From Phil1 sp963643205 (GTDB lineage Bacteria > Bacillota > Clostridia > Christensenellales > CAG-138), in NCBI GenBank assembly GCA_963643205.1, contig CAVIJJ010000001.1, positions 1 to 64,000 of the forward strand: 64,000 nt of DNA, in the 5' to 3' direction. The notes under the pieces were generated by a model that saw nothing but the letters and a program-made list of their open reading frames with translations, made no database searches and was not told the DNA's origin. The number at the start of each line of letters is the position of its first letter. The first letter of the stretch is position 1. The position numbers and the translations under genes were made by a program. Of this stretch, positions 48,384-57,621 are shown one piece after another.

Positions 48384-49340
48384 TTGAACGCGCAGTATAT
48401 TGGCATAGACACAAGCTGTTATACAACATCCGCCGCATGCGTGGAAAATGGGAGCATCGTTTCTGATAAAAGGACGATGCTCCGCGTTGCGTCCGGGGAA
48501 AGAGGACTTAGGCAGAGCGACGGCGTTTTTCAGCACGTAAGAAACCTTGCCGAAATAATGCCAAACCTTTTGTCGGATTCCGACAGGGCCTCGATTAAGG
48601 CGGTTGCGGTAAGCACCCGCCCCAGACCTGAACGGGATTCGTATATGCCTGTGTTCCTTGCCGGCAAAACTGCCGCGATAACGCTTGCCAACGCCCTTGG
48701 TGTAAGGCTTATTGAGTTAAGCCATCAGCAGGGGCATATAAGGGCCGCCTTATATGGTAATGAGAGCCTTATCGGAAAACGCTTCCTTGGCATGCATATA
48801 TCCGGCGGCACAACCGAAATATTTACCGTAAGCGAAAATCTTGGGATAACATTGATAGGTGGCTGCGGTGATCTTCACGCGGGCCAGCTTGTAGACAGGG
48901 TTGGCGTAAGCCTCGGTATGGATTTCCCAAGCGGAAAATATATGGAGACGCTTGCCTCCGGCTTAAAGGAAGAGCCTGCGGTGCGCCTGCCTATATGGGT
49001 GCGCGGCACAAAGTGCTCGTTTTCCGGTACCGAAAGCGCGGCGCAAAGGTTGATAGAGCAGCATGCGGACAGCGCGCAGATAGCGTATGCCGTATATGAT
49101 GCTATGGCGCGCACGTTCCATAAGCTTATCGTAAACGCTGCGGACGAAACCGGGCTTGACTGCGTGCTTATCGCGGGCGGCGTTGCATCAAGCGGCCTTT
49201 TAAGGCACCTGCTTGCCGAAAGAATGGCCAAGCGCGGCCATGTTGACATACGCTTTGGCGAAGGAAAGCTTTCAAGCGATAACGCGGTAGGCATTGCCCT
49301 TTTGTGCGAGGATATATGCGCGGGGAGAATTGAAGCATGA
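48384..49340 (+). CDS. Kae1/TsaD-like domain protein (peptidase M22 family paralogue)
   Basis: 318 aa from TTG 48384, which follows AAGGA by 8 bp and avoids overlap with nusB. ASKHA fold with GIDTSCYTTSAACV, the metal-binding HQQGH, HISGGTTEI, and SSDNAVGIA at the end. It is related to TsaD, the tRNA t6A enzyme, but is a shorter, diverged paralogue that clostridia keep between nusB and xseA. A true tsaD would be elsewhere. Function not established. Confidence 0.85.
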   Translation: MNAQYIGIDTSCYTTSAACVENGSIVSDKRTMLRVASGERGLRQSDGVFQHVRNLAEIMPNLLSDSDRASIKAVAVSTRPRPERDSYMPVFLAGKTAAITLANALGVRLIELSHQQGHIRAALYGNESLIGKRFLGMHISGGTTEIFTVSENLGITLIGGCGDLHAGQLVDRVGVSLGMDFPSGKYMETLASGLKEEPAVRLPIWVRGTKCSFSGTESAAQRLIEQHADSAQIAYAVYDAMARTFHKLIVNAADETGLDCVLIAGGVASSGLLRHLLAERMAKRGHVDIRFGEGKLSSDNAVGIALLCEDICAGRIEA

Positions 49341-50548
49341 CGGAAGGGTATATATTAAGCGTTACGCAGCTTAATGAATATGTCAATACGCTGATAAGAA
49401 ACGATGTGCTGCTCGGGTCCGTGTCAATTCGCGGCGAAATAAGCGGTCTTAAGCGCCATACTTCCGGGCATGTCTATTTTTCGCTTAAGGATGACTCAGC
49501 TCTTGTCAGATGCGTTATGTTCAGGCAAAACGCCATATCGATGCCTGCGGGCATTACTGACGGCATGCAGGTTGTTGTTTCCGGCTACGCGTCAATATAT
49601 ACTAAAGACGGTCAATTTCAGTTTTATGTAAAATCGATGAGCCGCGAGGGTGAGGGAGAGCTTTACAGGCGCTTTCTTATGCTTAAAACAAGGCTTGCGG
49701 CGCAAGGACTTTTTGATGAAAGCCATAAGAAGCCAATACCCGTGCTTCCCAAATGTGTGGGAGTTGTAACATCAAAAACCGGAGCGGCGCTGCAGGACAT
49801 AATAAATATTATTCGCAGGCGATTCCCTATGATGGATATACTTGTTTCGCCTGCCGCGGTACAGGGTATCGATGCCGCCAAGGAAATAGCGGACGCGATT
49901 AAGCTTATTGATTCAAGCGGCAAGGCGGATGTTTTGATTGTCGGCCGCGGCGGAGGAAGCATAGAGGACCTTTGGGCATTTAACGAAGAAATTGTAGCCC
50001 GCGCGATATACGAGTGCAAAACTCCCATTATAAGTGCTGTAGGGCATGAAACGGATTTTACCATAGCCGATTTCGCGGCGGATCTTCGCGCGCCAACGCC
50101 AAGCGCGGCGGCGGAACTGTGCGTGCCGGAGTATGAGGCTCTGAGCGAGTCGCTTGAGTATTTGTCCGAAAGGATACTTTCGCTCTGTGCGGATAGAATA
50201 GAGCGGGAAGAGAAGAACATAGCGATGCTTGAGCAGGGGACAGCGCGCAATGCCTGTGCGCAGGAACTAAGCCTAAAAGAGGCTGAGCTTAACTCGCTTA
50301 TGGTGGGTATTTCGGCCGCTGTGCGGCAAAGCGTGAGCGGAGCCGAGCATATGCTGGCGCTGAATTCTGCAAGGCTTGATTCATTGGCCCCGTCGCGTAC
50401 GCTTGAACGCGGCTACGCCATAGTCAAAAGGGGAAAGAAATATGTTTCGTCGGTTAATAACTTAACTGCCGGAGATGAAATAGAAATTTTGCTTAGCGAC
50501 GGCACGGCGGGAGCGAATGTTACCTTTGCCGGGGAGGAAGGAAAATAA
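49337..50548 (+). CDS. xseA: exodeoxyribonuclease VII large subunit
   Basis: 403 aa. N-terminal OB fold (SVSIRGEISGLKRHTSGHVYFSLKD), catalytic part with VIVGRGGGSIEDLWAFN and ISAVGHETDFTIADF, then a coiled coil. Degrades single-stranded DNA from both ends with XseB. The start overlaps the Kae1-like stop (ATGA), and the stop shares a base with the xseB start. Confidence 0.97.
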   Translation: MTEGYILSVTQLNEYVNTLIRNDVLLGSVSIRGEISGLKRHTSGHVYFSLKDDSALVRCVMFRQNAISMPAGITDGMQVVVSGYASIYTKDGQFQFYVKSMSREGEGELYRRFLMLKTRLAAQGLFDESHKKPIPVLPKCVGVVTSKTGAALQDIINIIRRRFPMMDILVSPAAVQGIDAAKEIADAIKLIDSSGKADVLIVGRGGGSIEDLWAFNEEIVARAIYECKTPIISAVGHETDFTIADFAADLRAPTPSAAAELCVPEYEALSESLEYLSERILSLCADRIEREEKNIAMLEQGTARNACAQELSLKEAELNSLMVGISAAVRQSVSGAEHMLALNSARLDSLAPSRTLERGYAIVKRGKKYVSSVNNLTAGDEIEILLSDGTAGANVTFAGEEGK

Positions 50549-50760
50549 TGGCGAAAAAGTCAGAAACTTACGAAAACATGACCGAAAGGCTGCAGCAGAT
50601 AGCGGATAAGCTTTCGGATGGGAATCTGCCGCTTGAAGAAATGATAAAGCTTTATGAAGAGGGCGCGAAGCTTGCCTCAAAGTGCCGTGAAATGCTTGAA
50701 GGGTATAAAGCACGGCTGGACATTATAGAAAAGCAGAACGATGAAAAAGACGATGAGTGA
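50548..50760 (+). CDS. xseB: exodeoxyribonuclease VII small subunit
   Basis: 70 aa. ENMTERLQQIADKLSDGNLPLEEMIKLYEEG is the family core. Four to six copies bind one XseA. Shares one base with xseA (TAATG) and overlaps the prenyltransferase gene. Confidence 0.96.
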   Translation: MAKKSETYENMTERLQQIADKLSDGNLPLEEMIKLYEEGAKLASKCREMLEGYKARLDIIEKQNDEKDDE

Positions 50761-51628
50761 CAAGGAACGCATCGAAGGAATAGAAATCGCGCTTAAAGCG
50801 TATGTTGAAAACTGCGGGGCACCTGAAAAGCTGAAGCAGTCAATGGCATACAGTCTGCTTGCCGGCGGTAAGCGCCTAAGACCCGTGCTTTGCCTTAAAA
50901 CCGCGGGTATGCTAGGCGGCAGCGAGGAGGACGCAATGCCAGTCGCGTGCGCCCTTGAGATGATACATACCTATTCACTTATACATGATGATTTGCCATG
51001 CATGGATAATGACGATATGCGGCGCGGCAGGCCGTCGAATCATGTTGTGTTCGGAGAATCCGGTGCTATGCTTGCGGGAGACGGGCTTTTAAGTCTTGCG
51101 TTTGAAACTATGCTAAACGCGGGGCTTGATGTTGTGAAACGCGCGCCGCGTTACTATGAGGCGTGCGCGGAGGTTGCTCGCGGCGCCGGAGTAAGCGGTA
51201 TGGTTGCGGGCCAAACGCTTGATCTTGATATGACGGGGAAAACCGGTGATCTTGCCATGCTTGAGGCGATACAGTCGCGAAAAACCGGCGCTATGATAGA
51301 AGCCGCCCTTGCTTCCGGCGCTATAATTGCGAACGCGAATGAAACAGAGCTTTCGGCGATAAGGCGATACGCGAAAAGCTTCGGCAGACTCTTTCAAATT
51401 ACGGATGACCTTTTGGATGTTGTAGGTTCTAACGAGGCTATGGGTAAAACCCTCGGCAAGGACGCCGCGGAGGATAAGCTTACGGCGGTTACGCTATTAG
51501 GCCTTGACGGGGCGAAAAAGTATGCCGCCGGCACGGCGGAAGAAGCAAGGCTTGCGCTCAGCATATTCGGAGATCGTGCAGGGTGGATGAACGCACTTAT
51601 AGACTCCACTCTGAGCAGAAATAAATAG
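50741..51628 (+). CDS. ispA: short-chain polyprenyl (farnesyl) diphosphate synthase
   Basis: 295 aa; adds isopentenyl diphosphate to make geranyl and farnesyl diphosphate. Both Asp-rich motifs are present: HDDLPCMDNDD and FQITDDLLDVVG, plus LLAGGKRLRP. The start at 50741 lies in the end of xseB; 50753 is an equal alternative, and neither has a clear ribosome site. With dxs next to it the region feeds isoprenoid and undecaprenyl carrier synthesis. Confidence 0.96.
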   Translation: MKKTMSDKERIEGIEIALKAYVENCGAPEKLKQSMAYSLLAGGKRLRPVLCLKTAGMLGGSEEDAMPVACALEMIHTYSLIHDDLPCMDNDDMRRGRPSNHVVFGESGAMLAGDGLLSLAFETMLNAGLDVVKRAPRYYEACAEVARGAGVSGMVAGQTLDLDMTGKTGDLAMLEAIQSRKTGAMIEAALASGAIIANANETELSAIRRYAKSFGRLFQITDDLLDVVGSNEAMGKTLGKDAAEDKLTAVTLLGLDGAKKYAAGTAEEARLALSIFGDRAGWMNALIDSTLSRNK

Positions 51629-51707
51629 TAAGCGTATTAAGCGCGGCTGTAGGTTAAACGCAACCGTGGCGGAATGATACGCCGCTAATGATGAAAGGCA
51701 GACTGGG

Positions 51708-53561
51708 ATGGCGGAATACCCCATTATAAACAAAATACATTCTAGCGCCGATTACCGCTCGTTATCCGCAGAGGAACTAAAAAAACTCCCTGCGGAAATA
51801 CGTGCTTTTTTGGTAGAAAAGGTTTCTAAAAATGGCGGGCATCTCGCCTCAAACCTTGGAGTGGTGGAACTTACAATGGCGCTGCACAGCGCTTTTTACG
51901 CTCCCGAGGACAGAATAATATTCGACGTTGGCCATCAGGCCTATGTTCATAAAATACTTTCCGGCAGGGCGGATCAGTTTGATACGCTAAGAAAGATGGC
52001 CGGTCTCAGCGGGTTTCCCAAACGCGCTGAAAGCGAATGCGATCCGTTTGAAACAGGTCACGCCAGCACGTCCGTATCGGCCGCTATAGGCATACTGCGT
52101 GCGGATAAAATCCTCGGCAGGGATAGAAACGTTGTTGCTGTTATAGGAGACGGCGCCCTTTCCGGCGGCATGTGCTTTGAGGCGCTTAATGATGCCGGCC
52201 AAAGCGGTTTGCCGCTGATAGTTCTTATAAATGATAACGCTATGTCCATATCCAGAAACGTGGGCGCGCTTAGCAAGCATCTTTATAGGATCCGTTCAAG
52301 CAGGTCGTATCGGCGTTTCAAAACAAATTTTTCGGAAAAGCTTAAGCGCATTCCGCTTGTAGGCGAAAAGCTTTTCTCCGTGCTGCAAAGAGTAAAGAAC
52401 AGGATAAAGTATTTTCTTATTCCGAATGTACTCTTTGAGGAAATGGGCTTTATATACTTAGGACCAGTGGATGGGCATAATGTAAAGGACATGACAAGTG
52501 TGCTTGAACGCGCCAAGGAGCTTAAAGAGCCGGTAGTGATTCACGCGCTTACCATAAAAGGGAGAGGATACAGCTTTGCCGAAAATGATCCCGAGCGCTT
52601 TCACGGTATAAGCAGCTTTGATGCCCAAACCGGAAAGGTAAACAAAAAGAGCTCAGAAAAAAGCAATTCGGCTGTGTTTGGCGAAGAGCTCTGTAAGTTA
52701 GCCGAAAATGATAAAAGAATAGCCGCTATAACCGCCGCTATGCCGTCCGGTACAGGGCTTAGTGAATTCTCGCGCCTTTATCCTGAAAGATTTTTTGATG
52801 TCGGAATAGCGGAGGAGCATGCGGTGACAATGGCGGCCGGCATGGCAAGCGCCGGCATGCGCCCCGTTGTAGCGATATACTCAACCTTTTTGCAGCGCGC
52901 TTACGACCAGATAATACATGATGTTTGTCTGCAGGGGCTGAATGTGTGCTTCGCGATTGACAGGGCCGGTCTTGTGGGCGAGGATGGCGAAACGCACCAG
53001 GGCATATACGATATAGCGTTCCTCATCAATCTGTACGGAGTGAAGATAATGGCGCCGTCAAGCAGGCAGGAACTGAAAGAAATGCTCAGCATGGCGCTCA
53101 CGCTTGACGGGCCGTGTGCCATAAGGTACAATCGCGGCTCATTGCCGGATAAACCTGTTGAAAAGCCGATAGAGTTCGGCAAATGGGAGGAAATTAAGCC
53201 CATTTCATCCGTTACGATTATAGCTGAAGGCCGCCTTGTGCAAACGGCGATCAATGCTTCAAACGGAACTGATGCGGGCGTGATAAACGCGCGGTTTATA
53301 AAGCCCATGGATGATGAAATGCTTGAAAGAGTAGCCAACACATGCCGCAATGTGATAACATTGGAAGATGGAATAAAGCATGGTGGCATGGGCAGCGCGA
53401 TAAAGGAGCGCCTTGCGGGCAGAGTAAACGTGATTGTGCTTGGCGTAAGCGAAAAGCCGGTAACACACGCAAGCATAGCCGAGCAGGACGAGCTTAACGG
53501 CATATCGGAAGAAGCCGTGCGTAAGCTTATTATAAAGATTATTCAAGGGGACGATGTATGA
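51708..53561 (+). CDS. dxs: 1-deoxy-D-xylulose-5-phosphate synthase
   Basis: 617 aa, first step of the MEP isoprenoid pathway from pyruvate and glyceraldehyde-3-phosphate, TPP dependent. GHQAYVHKILSGR, the TPP motif GDGALSGGMCFEALND and DRAGLVGEDGETHQG are intact. Follows ispA by 79 bp, overlaps tlyA by 4 bp (ATGA). Confidence 0.98.
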   Translation: MAEYPIINKIHSSADYRSLSAEELKKLPAEIRAFLVEKVSKNGGHLASNLGVVELTMALHSAFYAPEDRIIFDVGHQAYVHKILSGRADQFDTLRKMAGLSGFPKRAESECDPFETGHASTSVSAAIGILRADKILGRDRNVVAVIGDGALSGGMCFEALNDAGQSGLPLIVLINDNAMSISRNVGALSKHLYRIRSSRSYRRFKTNFSEKLKRIPLVGEKLFSVLQRVKNRIKYFLIPNVLFEEMGFIYLGPVDGHNVKDMTSVLERAKELKEPVVIHALTIKGRGYSFAENDPERFHGISSFDAQTGKVNKKSSEKSNSAVFGEELCKLAENDKRIAAITAAMPSGTGLSEFSRLYPERFFDVGIAEEHAVTMAAGMASAGMRPVVAIYSTFLQRAYDQIIHDVCLQGLNVCFAIDRAGLVGEDGETHQGIYDIAFLINLYGVKIMAPSSRQELKEMLSMALTLDGPCAIRYNRGSLPDKPVEKPIEFGKWEEIKPISSVTIIAEGRLVQTAINASNGTDAGVINARFIKPMDDEMLERVANTCRNVITLEDGIKHGGMGSAIKERLAGRVNVIVLGVSEKPVTHASIAEQDELNGISEEAVRKLIIKIIQGDDV

Positions 53562-54382
53562 AAGGTACGCGGGCAGATGTAAGGCTTGTTGAGCTTGGCT
53601 TGTGCCAAAGCCGTGAAAAAGCCCGTTCACTTATAATGAGCGGGGCGGTATATATAAATGAGGTTCGCGTGGAAAAGGCGGGGGACAACGTGCCGGAAGA
53701 TTGTGTGCTTACGGTGCGCGAAAATCCCAATCCGTTCGTAAGCCGCGGCGGACTTAAGCTGCAAAAAGCCGTAGATAAATACAATATAGAGCTAAATGGA
53801 TTGGTCGCTATGGATGTGGGCGCGTCTACCGGCGGGTTTACGGATTGCATGCTTCAGCACGGCGCCAGAAAGGTATACTCCATAGATGTCGGCTATGGCC
53901 AGCTTGATTGGCGTTTAAGAAACGATGAGCGCGTTAAGGTTATGGAGCGCACGAATGCCCGCAATATGGAGCCTGATTGGTTTGATGAAACGGTTGAGTT
54001 CGCCTCAATGGACGTTTCGTTTATATCAATTAAGCTGATATTGCCCGCGATTTATAATTGCCTTAAGCATAATTCACAATCTGTAATACTTGTAAAGCCT
54101 CAGTTTGAGGCAGGTAAGGGCAAAGTAGGCAAAAACGGGGTTGTAAGGGAAGAGTCTACCCATAAAGAAGTGTTGCTTTCGTGTATGCTGTTCGCTCAGT
54201 CGTTGGGATTTGAAATTGAGCACGTTGACTATTCTCCCATAACGGGACCGAAGGGAAATATAGAATTTCTTATGGTCCTTCGTAAGCGCGGGGATGAGAC
54301 GAATATGATTATGCAGGATCAGGCGGCTGAAATTGCGCAAAATGTTGTGGCGACAGCCCACTCAGATGAATTTATTACATAA
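53558..54382 (+). CDS. tlyA: TlyA family rRNA 2-O-methyltransferase
   Basis: 274 aa. N-terminal S4 RNA-binding domain (about 4-65), then an FtsJ-like SAM methyltransferase (AMDVGASTGGFTDCMLQHGA). Methylates 16S and/or 23S rRNA on cytidine ribose in other species; older name hemolysin A. In the conserved dxs-tlyA-nadK-argR-recN order. Confidence 0.95.
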   Translation: MKGTRADVRLVELGLCQSREKARSLIMSGAVYINEVRVEKAGDNVPEDCVLTVRENPNPFVSRGGLKLQKAVDKYNIELNGLVAMDVGASTGGFTDCMLQHGARKVYSIDVGYGQLDWRLRNDERVKVMERTNARNMEPDWFDETVEFASMDVSFISIKLILPAIYNCLKHNSQSVILVKPQFEAGKGKVGKNGVVREESTHKEVLLSCMLFAQSLGFEIEHVDYSPITGPKGNIEFLMVLRKRGDETNMIMQDQAAEIAQNVVATAHSDEFIT

Positions 54383-54392
54383 AATTGCATAA

Positions 54393-54429
54393 TTAACACT
54401 TGTATAATTGGTTGTTTATAATGTATAAT
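54393..54429 (+). promoter_or_regulatory. overlapping promoters upstream of nadK
   Basis: TTAACA (54393-54398) with TATAAT (54417-54422) at 18 bp, and TTGTAT (54400-54405) with TATAAT (54424-54429) at 18 bp. They suggest a separate start for the nadK-argR-recN part. Confidence 0.55.
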
Positions 54430-54455
54430 ACCAATCAGTAGATTTCGGAGTGTAT

Positions 54456-55277
54456 ATGAATTCTGGTATCAAACTTGCATTTTTCACAAATCCGGAACGG
54501 GAAACCGCAGTAAATGGCCTTCAAGATGCCGTAAGAATGGCAAAGCGCTTGGGGTGTAAATGCTATATAGACAAAGATTTGGAAAATTCCGGCCTTGAAG
54601 GTGTTGAAAGGCTGGAGGATAATAGACCCGACTTCGTTCTCGCGTTCGGCGGGGATGGAACAATACTCCGCGCGGCCGGTGAGGCCAGGCAGTATTCGGC
54701 TCCAATACTTGGCGTAAACTTCGGGCGAATAGGCTTTTTGAGCGAAATCGATCCGCATGGATTTGAAAAAGGACTGAATCGACTGATCGCGGGTGAATAC
54801 ACATTAGATCGTCGAACCATGCTTACCTGCACCGTTAACGGCGGCGATCCGCATTATTTCCTTAATGATTTGCTGCTTTATAAGCGAACGTTTTCGGGTG
54901 TTGCGGAAATATCGATTGATGTTGACGGGCTCAGTGCCGGCTCTGTTATATGCGATGGTGTTATAGCAAGCACTTCAACCGGCGCTACGGGCTATTCAAT
55001 TTCCGCCGGCGGTCCGGTGATTGCTCCCGGGCTTGACGCACTTATAATAACTCCAATTTGTCCGCATACGCTTACGTCCCGCCCGATAGTGGCTCCGGCA
55101 GGCGTAAAGGCAAGCTTTTCGATGAAAACGGAAGGATGCCTTTCTGTGGACGGTATTTATACATCAGATATCAGCACCGTTGATACCATAACGGTATCGG
55201 ACGAAAAAATCGCTGTCGATTTTGTCCGCTTTGGCAGGCAGAATATATATGAACTGATAAGACAAAGGCTTTCATAG
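54456..55277 (+). CDS. nadK: NAD kinase
   Basis: 273 aa; phosphorylates NAD to NADP. The GGDGTILRAAG motif and STGATGYSISAGGPVIAP are clear. ATG 54456 is chosen with GGAG 5 bp upstream; a GTG two codons earlier would overlap it. Confidence 0.97.
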   Translation: MNSGIKLAFFTNPERETAVNGLQDAVRMAKRLGCKCYIDKDLENSGLEGVERLEDNRPDFVLAFGGDGTILRAAGEARQYSAPILGVNFGRIGFLSEIDPHGFEKGLNRLIAGEYTLDRRTMLTCTVNGGDPHYFLNDLLLYKRTFSGVAEISIDVDGLSAGSVICDGVIASTSTGATGYSISAGGPVIAPGLDALIITPICPHTLTSRPIVAPAGVKASFSMKTEGCLSVDGIYTSDISTVDTITVSDEKIAVDFVRFGRQNIYELIRQRLS

Positions 55278-55345
55278 CTCTTAACCGGTCGGACCATAGA
55301 TCCGGGCTGCGTATGGGGAGCATAAAACGCTTGGAGGGTATAAGA

Positions 55346-55798
55346 ATGAAATCTGAGAGGCATGCGTTAATACTCAACCTGATTGAAAAGGAGAATGTGG
55401 AAACGCAGGAAGAGCTTGCTGTATTGCTGAAAAAGAGAGGAGTATCGGTTACTCAGGCTACAGTGTCAAGAGACATTAAGGAGCTGAGGCTTATAAAGGT
55501 ACTTTGCGAAAACGGCGGCTATAAATACGCTACCGTGGACAAGGCCGAGGCCGGAATGAAGGAGCGGTTTGTCAGAATATTCTCCGATTCGGTTATAAAC
55601 ATAACCTCCTCAGGAAATATCGTTATTCTTAAAACTCTGTCCGGGTCTGCAAATGCGGCGGCGGAGGCTGTGGATTCCATGCACTGGGATGACATAGCCG
55701 GTACCATGGCAGGCGATAACACGATTTTTATCGTGGCCAGGAACGAAAAGGTTGTGCCGGAGATTGTTGAAAGGCTCGGCTTGATGATAAGAAAATAA
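55346..55798 (+). CDS. argR: arginine repressor ArgR
   Basis: 150 aa. N-terminal winged HTH (SVTQATVSRDIKELRL) and C-terminal hexamer/arginine domain (AGTMAGDNTIFIV). Controls arginine synthesis and breakdown genes. ATG 55346 has GGAGG upstream; 11 upstream codons are dropped. Same position as ahrC in Bacillus. Confidence 0.97.
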   Translation: MKSERHALILNLIEKENVETQEELAVLLKKRGVSVTQATVSRDIKELRLIKVLCENGGYKYATVDKAEAGMKERFVRIFSDSVINITSSGNIVILKTLSGSANAAAEAVDSMHWDDIAGTMAGDNTIFIVARNEKVVPEIVERLGLMIRK

Positions 55799-55811
55799 GG
55801 TAAAGGGCAAA

Positions 55812-57512
55812 ATGCTTCAGAGTTTGTACTTGGAAAATATTGCGCTCATTGAGAAGCTGGGGATTGAGCTTTTCCCCGGCTTCAATGTTTTGACGGGAGA
55901 AACGGGCGCAGGTAAATCGATAATAATCGATGCCGTTAACTTTGTGCTTGGCGAGCGTACAAGCCGCGATCTTATAAGAAACGGAGCCACAAAGGCAAAG
56001 GTCGATGCCGTGTTCAGCCTGAATGAAGGCGACCGAGTTTACGAAGCGCTCGACAAACTTGGCATTGAGGCCGAAAATGAAATAATCCTTTCCCGAGAGC
56101 TTTCTGCTTCGGGGCGCAATTTGTGCCGTATAAACGGTACGCTTGTGCCTGTTGCCATGCTAAAAAGCGTATCCGACACACTTGTTGATATTCATGGCCA
56201 GCATGAGCACCAGGCTTTGCTTGATCCGGAAAACCATATCGGTTACCTGGATGCATTCTGCCACATGGATTCATTTCCGTTGATTGAAAAAATAGACGCT
56301 CTTGTTTCTGAATACGGTGCGCTTACGCTAAAGCGCAATTCCGGCTTTTCATCGGAAAGCGAGCGTGAACGCGAAATGGATATGCTGCGCTATCAGATAG
56401 ACGAAATTTCGTCCGCCGGGCTTGAAGCAGATGAAGAGGAAAAGCTTAACGCTGAAAAGAACGTTTTGCTGAATGCGGAGCGTATACGTACAGCCCTTGA
56501 GTCCGCGCATGCGGCGCTGAGCGGCGGGGAAGACGGCAGTGCCTTAAGCCTTATAAATGAAGCAAGGCGCAGTCTTAAGGATATAGCGGCACTGAACGGC
56601 GAATACGAAGAATTTGCCAACCGCCTGGAAGAACTTTACTATACAGCAGAGGATATAAGCTTCTCAATTCGCGATTCAAGCGAAAATGTGGATATGAATA
56701 TGCAGCGGCTTGAGGAGATTGAGCAGCGGCTTAAACTTATATCCGACCTTAAACGAAAATACGGCCGCTCGGCCGAAGAAGTAATAAACTTTGGCATAGA
56801 GGCTCAGAATAGGCTTAATGAGCTTGAAAACGCCGAAGCTTTGGCGGCAGAGATGGATAAAAAGCTTAATAAGCTTAAAGAAGAATACAATGCCTGGGCA
56901 GATAAGCTTTCATCCGTAAGGAGAAACGCTTGCGAGAAGCTTAAACAAAGCGTACTTAACGAGCTTTGTGATCTTGGTATGAGCAAGGCTAAATTCGATG
57001 TTTCGCTTGCGGATCAATCAAGCGGAGAGCCCAGAAAAAACGGGCGCGAAACGGCCGAATTTATGCTGAGCGCGAACCCGGGAGAACCGCTGAAGCCTCT
57101 TGAAAAGGTAGCTTCCGGCGGTGAGCTTAGCCGCATAATGCTTTGCTTCAAAACCATATTTGCCGATAACGACCGCATCCCAACGCTTATATTCGATGAA
57201 ATCGATACGGGCATAAGCGGCCGTACTGCCGCGGTTGTCGGCGAAAAGATGCTTGGCATAGCAAAAAAACATCAGGTTATATGCGTAACGCACCTGGCTC
57301 AGATAGCCGCCCTTGCGGATGCGCATTTGATGGTGCGTAAGTATGATAACGGCGAGAATACGTTTGTTGAAACCCGCCAGCTGAATGAAGAAGAGAAAAT
57401 ATCTCGCATAGCAAATATGATGGATGGTGAAAGTGATTCCCCGTCCGCTGTTTTGCACGCGAAGGAGCTTATAGCAAGAGCCGAAAAGATAAAAGGCGGC
57501 AAGGTCGAATAA
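55812..57512 (+). CDS. recN: DNA repair protein RecN
   Basis: 566 aa SMC-like ATPase for double-strand break repair. Walker A GETGAGKSIII (about 31-41), two coiled-coil arms, signature VASGGELSRIML and Walker B LIFDEIDTGISG. AAAGGG precedes the start. In many spore formers spoIVB and spo0A follow; here deoB does. Confidence 0.97.
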   Translation: MLQSLYLENIALIEKLGIELFPGFNVLTGETGAGKSIIIDAVNFVLGERTSRDLIRNGATKAKVDAVFSLNEGDRVYEALDKLGIEAENEIILSRELSASGRNLCRINGTLVPVAMLKSVSDTLVDIHGQHEHQALLDPENHIGYLDAFCHMDSFPLIEKIDALVSEYGALTLKRNSGFSSESEREREMDMLRYQIDEISSAGLEADEEEKLNAEKNVLLNAERIRTALESAHAALSGGEDGSALSLINEARRSLKDIAALNGEYEEFANRLEELYYTAEDISFSIRDSSENVDMNMQRLEEIEQRLKLISDLKRKYGRSAEEVINFGIEAQNRLNELENAEALAAEMDKKLNKLKEEYNAWADKLSSVRRNACEKLKQSVLNELCDLGMSKAKFDVSLADQSSGEPRKNGRETAEFMLSANPGEPLKPLEKVASGGELSRIMLCFKTIFADNDRIPTLIFDEIDTGISGRTAAVVGEKMLGIAKKHQVICVTHLAQIAALADAHLMVRKYDNGENTFVETRQLNEEEKISRIANMMDGESDSPSAVLHAKELIARAEKIKGGKVE

Positions 57513-57621
57513 ACTTTGCCCCTGTGCTGTTTATCCCGGGCTTGCAGAGTTGTATAATGTATATCCGGCATGGCATAAGAATTGTATGCCTTAAAATCGG
57601 CAGGTTAGAGAGGTGTATAAA

